This document shows positions 58,665 to 64,000 of a stretch of 64,000 nucleotides of DNA, piece by piece. The stretch is from contig OY821517.1 of NCBI GenBank assembly GCA_963682025.1, positions 24,657,620 to 24,721,619 of the forward strand. Reading direction: 5' to 3'. Each line of letters begins with the position of its first letter. Position 1 is the stretch's first letter. This DNA comes from Cordilura impudica (lineage: Eukaryota > Arthropoda > Insecta > Diptera > Scathophagidae). The translations under genes and the position numbers were made by a program. Below the pieces are notes generated by a model, which saw nothing but the letters and a program-made list of their open reading frames with translations, did not search any database and had not been told where the DNA came from.

Positions 58665-59690
58665 TTCATCTTTTATTACCACTTTTAGAAGCATAAACAA
58701 GTAAGAAAATTATAGTCGGTCTAGACCGACTATACGATACCCTATACCATGCGTTTACAATCCCTATCTCTTATGCCCATTTAACTGGACATAGAAAATA
58801 AGCAAAAACCAAATTTGAGTCGGATTTTTAATAATTTTTTTGGCTGCAGATATGAAAAAGTTCATATCGGATGCAATACCTATATGGGGACTAGGTCCAA
58901 AAATAGACCGATCCAGATCATGTTTGATAAAGTCTCTTGTATTTTGCAAAAATATATGCAAACAAAATTTGAGAAGAATCAGTGCAATATTTTTGTTTTT
59001 TAATAGATTTAAGTGAAGATCGGAAAGCAGCAATATATGGGGCCAAAGGGATCATTTTTGGACTACTCATTAATGGATGCAATGAACGCATACAAACCCA
59101 ATTTGAGTAAGATCTATATGACAATTTGGATCTTATGGCAATTTATGTCGATTTCATATGGGTAATTTGTATGGGGGCTAGGTCTGAACATGGACCGATT
59201 CTCACCAATTTCATCCCAAGGCTGACAAAAGCTTATATACCAAATTTCATCAAAATATATTCATATTTGCGACCTGGAGTTTGATTACAAGGTTTACATG
59301 GACACACAGACGGACGGACATTGTTGAATCAACACAGAAAGTGATTCTGATTCGATCGGTATAATTAAAGATGGGTCTAGGTCAAATATTTTTGGTTGTT
59401 ACAAACAGCAGCACAGAGTCATTATACCCAAACCACATAGTGGTATAGGGTATAAAAACCCACACCCTAACCCCTTTTAAAATGTGAAGCATACCTTCTC
59501 ATATCTTAAAGGGCTATGTCGCAATAGTGTTTTTTTACCATTTAAAAATTTTTACCTTTTATTACCACTTTAAGAAGAATAAAAACCCACACCCTAACCC
59601 CTTTTAAAAGGTGAAGCATACCTGCTCATATCTTAAAGTGCTATGTCGCAATAGTTTTTTTTCCATTTACCTGTTATTTAAATTGTTTCC
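58665..59690. repeat. Tandem duplication of ~130 bp, first unit split by copy G
   Basis: Both units contain TTTTATTACCACTTT, AAAACCCACACCCTAACCCC, TTTTAAAA.GTGAAGCATACC and GGCTATGTCGCAATAGT-type blocks. Confidence 0.7.
58694..59458 (-). mobile_element. DINE-1-like non-autonomous Helitron, copy G (complete)
   Basis: AACAAGTAAGAAAATTATAG to CATAGTGGTATAGGGTATAA. It sits in unit 1 of a tandem duplication; unit 2 (59,560-59,600) shows the unoccupied site GAAGAATAAAAACCCACAC, so no target duplication was made. Confidence 0.7.
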
Positions 59691-59894
59691 CATTTTGTCA
59701 GGTATTTAAAGTATATAACTCTAATTCAGACTATTAATGTTTTTGAAAGATACCTATGTAAATGTACCTGTAACAATTAAGCGCATTATATCTCAACCCT
59801 TTTTTATAAGTTATAACAACTCCTGACAACTCTACCGACACGCAAAAAGATACACCGCGGTGCACCGGTACGACCAACTTTTGTATTCATAACA

Positions 59895-60039
59895 CTCAGA
59901 CGGACGGACGGACATCGTTTAATCGACTCAGAAAGTGTTTTTGGGTCGATCCGTATATTAAAAGATGGATAAAGGTCCAATATTTTTGGCAGTTACAAAC
60001 ATCACCTCAAACTTAATTATATGCTAACAACATAGTGGA
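59895..60039 (-). mobile_element. DINE-1-like fragment, copy J (diverged)
   Basis: CAGACGGACGGACGGACATC, GACTCAGAAAGTG, AAAGATGGATAAAGGTCCAA and ACATAGTGGAC correspond to the CCGT-tract end of the repeat. Confidence 0.55.
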
Positions 60040-60613
60040 CAACTTTTGTATTCATAAATTTTGCAGAAAATATCTAACCTTGGGTCAGAAAAATTGTTCT
60101 GGTGCACACGGGCGGAAACTGGTGGGTGTATAATGGGGCATAGGAGTATAGGGGAGGGTTCGGACTATAGAAAGTGCAAGATTTTTTTGTGACTGCTTTT
60201 GACTGGCAGGAGTTATGCTCTGTTAAGTAGGAGATTTTCGGAAAATTTGGAGCTTTTTTAAAAATTTTTTTTTTTCTTAATTTCGGAATGACTCAGTGAT
60301 TTTGCATTTTTAACATTAATAGTACGGAAGCCACAAAATTATACAAAATTTATTTCACTTCAAAATCTTTTAAATCAAAAAAGTTACAGTCATTCAAAAA
60401 TAAAAATTTACAAAGAAATTTTTAATTTTAGCAAAATACTGAGAAAGCCCATTTTCCAAGACCCTGTTCGCTGTGATATAGTTGAGATAGAGTCGCAATT
60501 TTTTGGCTCCCGAGGTTTACTGGTATTTACTTTTAAATGAATAACATAACTTTAAAATCAGTAACAAAAAAAAAAATGATTTTTGCCGCCTTCTCAAAAT
60601 ATGGTCCACTGTG

Positions 60614-61175
60614 CGGCGGCTCCAGTGATGACGTAAACTATCGTATCTCAAAAGCTTACCGGTCCTTCGGTATGCTTCGCTCTGTACGGAAATCTACAAT
60701 AATTTCTAAACGTACCAAGATAAGCATATTTAACTCCTGCGTTAAATTGGTGCTCCTTTATGCCTGTGAAACTTGGAATACAACACCACGCGACTTGAAT
60801 GCGATCCAAGTATTCGTTAACCGCTGTCTTCGTAGGATCCTAAAAATATTTTGGTCTAACACTATATCCAACGGGCAACTCTGGTGGCAATCAGATCAGC
60901 GTCCTATCCGAGCCGAGATCTTTAACCGAAAATGGCGTTGGCTTGGACACACGTTGCACAGACCTCAGGGCGACATTGCCAAAACTGCTATCGATTGGAA
61001 TCCTCAGGGTAATACTCGAAGAATAGGATGACCCTCGCACACTTGGCGGCGTCAACTCGACTCCGAAGTTAACCAAAGCGGCATGAGGTGGAGAGAGATA
61101 AAAAATATATCATCAAATCGACCCCGATGGAGAAACTTTGTTGTGGCCCTTTGTTCCTCATAGGAATCATAGGAC
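60614..61175 (+). pseudogene. RTE-like LINE ORF, C-terminal part
   Basis: GGSSDDVNYRISKAYRSFGM, LVLLYACETWNTTPRDLNAI, VNRCLRRILKIFWSNTISNG, AEIFNRKWRWLGHTLHRP, AIDWNPQGNTRRIG, a stop at about 61,029 (TGA), then SHTWRRQLDSEVNQSGMRW and NFVVALCSS. The (AT)n tail follows at 61,178-61,200. This continues the RT at 55,921. Confidence 0.85.
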
Positions 61176-61195
61176 ATAATATATATATATATATA

Positions 61196-61212
61196 TATAT
61201 TTACATATTACC
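61196..61212. repeat. LINE target-site duplication, right (17 bp)
   Basis: TATATTTACATATTACC, identical to 52,293-52,309; its first bases merge with the (AT)n tail. Confidence 0.8.
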
Positions 61213-62129
61213 TTAGTTTCTAATTGGTTATAAATTTTTAATTTTAATATTTTCTATAAAAATAAAAAATCTTATTTTCGATCTTTATCTGGTGAATCTT
61301 CCCGAAACAGCTGTATAACCTGTCATGCAGAATATAGATAAATTTTTTGAAACAAATATGCCAATGTTTTTGCTTTATTTAAAGTAAAAACATTTGAACT
61401 TGAGCCTGAATAATTTGAAATTATTATCAATCATTAAAATGATGAAGATCGAAAATTCGATTTTTTTATTTTTATAAAAAATAATAAAATTAAATAATAT
61501 TAAATTATTTAAAGTAAACGCAATTTGAAATTGAGCCTGAACAATTTCAAGCTCAATCATTAAAATGATACAGATCAAAAATAAGATTTTTTATTCTTAG
61601 AAAAAAAAAAGTTTATTAGTTCTCTGACCGAATTTCTAGTGAATTATATTTTTGAAACTCATGCAACGAATTTAAACTAAAAAACTGATTTCCTAACCGA
61701 AACACTAGATGATGAACATTTTGAAAACAATTATTATCGAATTCTCTCACTTTTTTAAATTCGCTTTTAGGGTGATGAATGAATTTCCTACTCTTTGCGA
61801 ATTCAAATCAATTTTGCTGGTAATTTCAAAATACACTTCCTAAAATGCACCATAAAAGAGACAGCACTTTTCATTAAAGTCCATAAAAGTCTTTACAAAA
61901 CACTCTAAAATAATTAAATCCATAAAACAAAAACGGAATGATACTTTTTAGTTTTGCTGTTGTAACAATGATGTCAACGGATTAAGAAAAACAAAAGAAG
62001 AATAAACAAGATGATTCGATTGTTGCAATCAGTAAAATAACTTATTGCTCAAAGTAATTAACTTAAAAGTGAAAATGCCAGAAGCAATATGCCACATGAA
62101 CATTAGGAGGGTCACACCATAAGCAAAGG
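61213..62129. other. No gene; one inverted and one direct repeat
   Basis: 61,265-61,290 (AAAATCTTATTTTCGATC) is inverted at about 61,572-61,595. A unit of about 120 bp with GAGCCTGAA.AATTT and AATCATTAAAATGAT is present twice (61,380-61,465 and 61,505-61,595). Confidence 0.5.
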
Positions 62130-62372
62130 CTACACACAGAAAACAGATTCATTGTGGCTACCGAGTTTATTGCCAACCGAATTGCGATAATGCTAATAAC
62201 CGAATTTCGGGTTCACTATGATTACAATTTTATTGCCTTAACAGTAAATATTTTATCATAACAGAAAATTTGCATTTGGAATTAAATTTCTATCAAAAAT
62301 TAAATTACAATCGAAAATACGGTTGTTTCCCTTTAGAGCAATTCGGTTGGCGAATATTTTTTCTGTGTGTAG
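62130..62372. mobile_element. MITE candidate, 243 bp
   Basis: CTACACACAGAAAA and its exact inverse at 62,359-62,372. The subterminal CCAACCGAATTG is also inverted as CAATTCGGTTGG. No coding capacity, and no clear target duplication. Confidence 0.6.
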
Positions 62373-63891
62373 AATAAGAACATTTGTAACAATATTTGGA
62401 TGGAAAAACAAGTAAGATCTGAAATACTTTAAACTTTGGTTTATCTAGAAAGATGGTCTTAAAATATTTTTTTTTTTTTTTTTTTTTGTAAATAACGTTC
62501 TCTATAAAAATATAAAAAATAAACTCTTAATAAAAAAAAATTTTTATTTAATTTCCAAACATTGAAAGACACAAACTGGGCCACCTTACTGATTATTCAA
62601 ATCAAAAGTGTTGAACAATTGAGCAGCAACGATTCAAGCCAGCAAAACAAACAACAAATGCATAATCGTATTAGCAAGATACAAAAAGGAATACAATTGA
62701 AGTCAAAACAAAAAAACAAACGTAATAAAAAAAAATATCTGTTTAGTAAACAAATTTTGAAAAGAATAAAGTTTATTTTAAAATTGACAAAAGTGAAAAA
62801 AACCAGTGCATAATATTAAGGCAACAAAAGTGAAGCATACCTTTAAGCGTTATTAAAAAAAAAAAATACAATTGTTCCGATCTCTCTCTCTCTCTCCAAT
62901 TATCAATTAAATTCAAAACAAAACATTGAAAATTTTTATTTAAATAAGAAAAGTCTCGAGGATTTTCTTAGAAAACGTTGAAATTTGTTTTCACATAAAT
63001 TTTGTCTATTGATATATAAAAGAAAACATATAACTCTGGGTTTCCTGTGTAACAAAAATATAAAAGAAAATAAAAAACATCTAACACATAATAATAACAT
63101 TCTCGTAACAAAAAAGAAAAAAAAATAAAAAGTAAAATAACAACTTCGTTTTCTTTGTAATGACATTAGCAACCATTCACAAAAAAAAAAAATTTAATTT
63201 TTTTTAACACAACATATGACATGAAAAAAAACTGAACATATTTGACATGTATTGAGTAAATTTTTTTCTATGAATTTGTTATTTGTGTCTGCATGCACGA
63301 CAATAAATAGGAAATAATAAATAACATCTGACTGTTTCAGTGCGCAACAATACAATAGTCAAAATATGTTGTAACATTCATATTGTCGCATAAACATATT
63401 GTATTTTCAATAGATATTTATTCCATTGGCAAATGTAAATTTTTTTTATAAAACAACAACACAAGAGAGTTCAATAGCATTGATGCCAAATATCGACACA
63501 ATTTTTAAAATTAAGATTCGCAAATATTATCACATTTGTTAAAGAGTCATCGCTAAAGAGATATTATCAGCTTATTTAACCCATTAATGGCTAACTCTCG
63601 ATCTACTTGCACAATTTTTATGAAACTTCATCCCGTTTGTTTATTATTATTATTTATATTATAACCCATCTAAGGGCCAAGTGGATATTTAAATGTTCAT
63701 GGAAATAAATTTAACCTCTATGTGGGTGAAAGTGTTTGGAGTTTCTAATTGAATCGATTACTTCAGAAACACTCTAACTGCCAATTTTTAAATTTTCGGG
63801 AAATTAAGAAAAAACTTCATATATACCTCTCTCATTGCAATCAAATTATTTCCATAATAATTGGATGAGGTCTGAAACCCCTTTACATCAT
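62373..63891. other. No gene seen (1.5 kb)
   Basis: A/T-rich with poly-A/T tracts and a short (CT)n at 62,881-62,896. Frames at 62,562-62,813 and 62,936-63,172 are Lys- or Phe-rich products of the base composition. Confidence 0.4.
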
Positions 63892-64000
63892 TTTTATACC
63901 CTATACCACTATGTGGTTTGGGTATAATGACTTTGTGCTGCTGTTTGTAACTACCAAAAATACTTAACCTAGACCCGTCTTTTATTACACCGATCGATTC
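63892..64000 (+). mobile_element. DINE-1-like non-autonomous Helitron, copy H, cut by window edge
   Basis: TTTTTATACCCTATACC, ACTATGTGGTTTGGGTATAA, TTGTGCTGCTGTTTGTAAC and ACCGATCGATTC, the first 109 bases of the repeat. Confidence 0.65.

Larger units (their letters stand above)
55922..60613 (-). mobile_element. Transib DNA transposon, 4.7 kb including nested DINE-like repeat
   Basis: Both ends read inward as CACAGTGGACCAT, then after a few variable bases GAGAAGGCGG and CAAAAATC. CGGCG flanks it. Excision with one CGGCG restores the LINE frame HTG|GSSDDVNYRI. The transposase is on the minus strand (56,626-58,646). Bases 58,694-59,458 are a later DINE-like insertion. The interior non-coding part includes a tandem duplication at 58,665-59,690. 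Confidence 0.92.
52310..61195 (+). mobile_element. RTE-like LINE, 5' truncated, interrupted by mariner and Transib
   Basis: The host LINE segments are 52,310-53,889, 55,200-55,921 and 60,614-61,195; together they read EN, RT and C-terminal region in order. A 17 bp direct repeat flanks the whole. The 3' tail is (AT)n, fitting the short-repeat tails of RTE-type LINEs. The clade is judged from the 'NVRTLL', 'GVRQGC' and 'YADDI.VLS' style motifs and is less sure than the LINE call. Confidence 0.85.

Noticed and set aside
62562..62813. Lys/Gln-rich 83-codon frame as a small gene
   Set aside because: Composition follows the A-rich DNA; no domain, no repeat in the window and no splice or poly(A) context.

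Overview
This is an AT-rich eukaryotic window that reads as repeat-dense intergenic or heterochromatic DNA of a higher dipteran. I see no host gene, tRNA, rRNA or CRISPR array. Nearly every open frame that makes sense belongs to a transposable element: LINEs with and without RNase H, mariner/Tc1 elements, piggyBac, a P/THAP-type remnant, two Transib elements, Helitron-like non-autonomous repeats, a foldback element and MITEs. The dispersed repeat that occurs ten times, with a CCGT-tract and a 3' hairpin before CTTACTTGTTT, resembles the DINE-1/INE-1 type of flies. That resemblance, the LINE families and the base composition suggest a fly, perhaps a calyptrate; the species is an inference.

Layout. 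1-0.77 kb: end of a LINE ORF1 (minus). 1.4-7.3 kb: Helitron-like repeats, a dead Tc1-like transposase and simple AT repeats. 7.67-11.62 kb: a foldback element with long inverted arms, split at a palindromic TTAA by a complete 2.87 kb piggyBac element carrying an open 579-codon transposase frame. 11.8-13.4 kb: an internally deleted THAP/P-element-like transposase. 13.8-22.4 kb: several mariner remnants, one tandemly duplicated; the second copy is interrupted by a 3.3 kb Transib element (18,532-21,830). 24.1-32.3 kb: a minus-strand Jockey-like LINE interrupted by a plus-strand RNase-H LINE and a DINE-like repeat. 32.3-43.4 kb: about 11 kb of degenerate, near-palindromic A/T minisatellite with later insertions. 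46.7-51.5 kb: a second RNase-H LINE tail and a broken Jockey-like LINE. 52.3-61.2 kb: one 5'-truncated RTE-like LINE with a 17 bp target duplication, interrupted first by a 1.31 kb mariner and then by a 4.7 kb Transib element, itself carrying a DINE-like insertion.

The most notable content is the Transib pair. Transib transposase is the relative of vertebrate RAG1. Both elements begin and end with an RSS-heptamer-like CACAGTG/CACTGTG and are flanked by the same 5 bp duplication, CGGCG. Both insertions can be verified inside the window because the interrupted host element can be read across the gap. One transposase needs only one frameshift and one stop codon to be explained. Other points of interest are a 60 nt stop-free, phase-preserving intron in the piggyBac gene, AACCT-repeat tails on two different LINEs, and empty-site evidence for insertion of the DINE-like repeats without target duplication.
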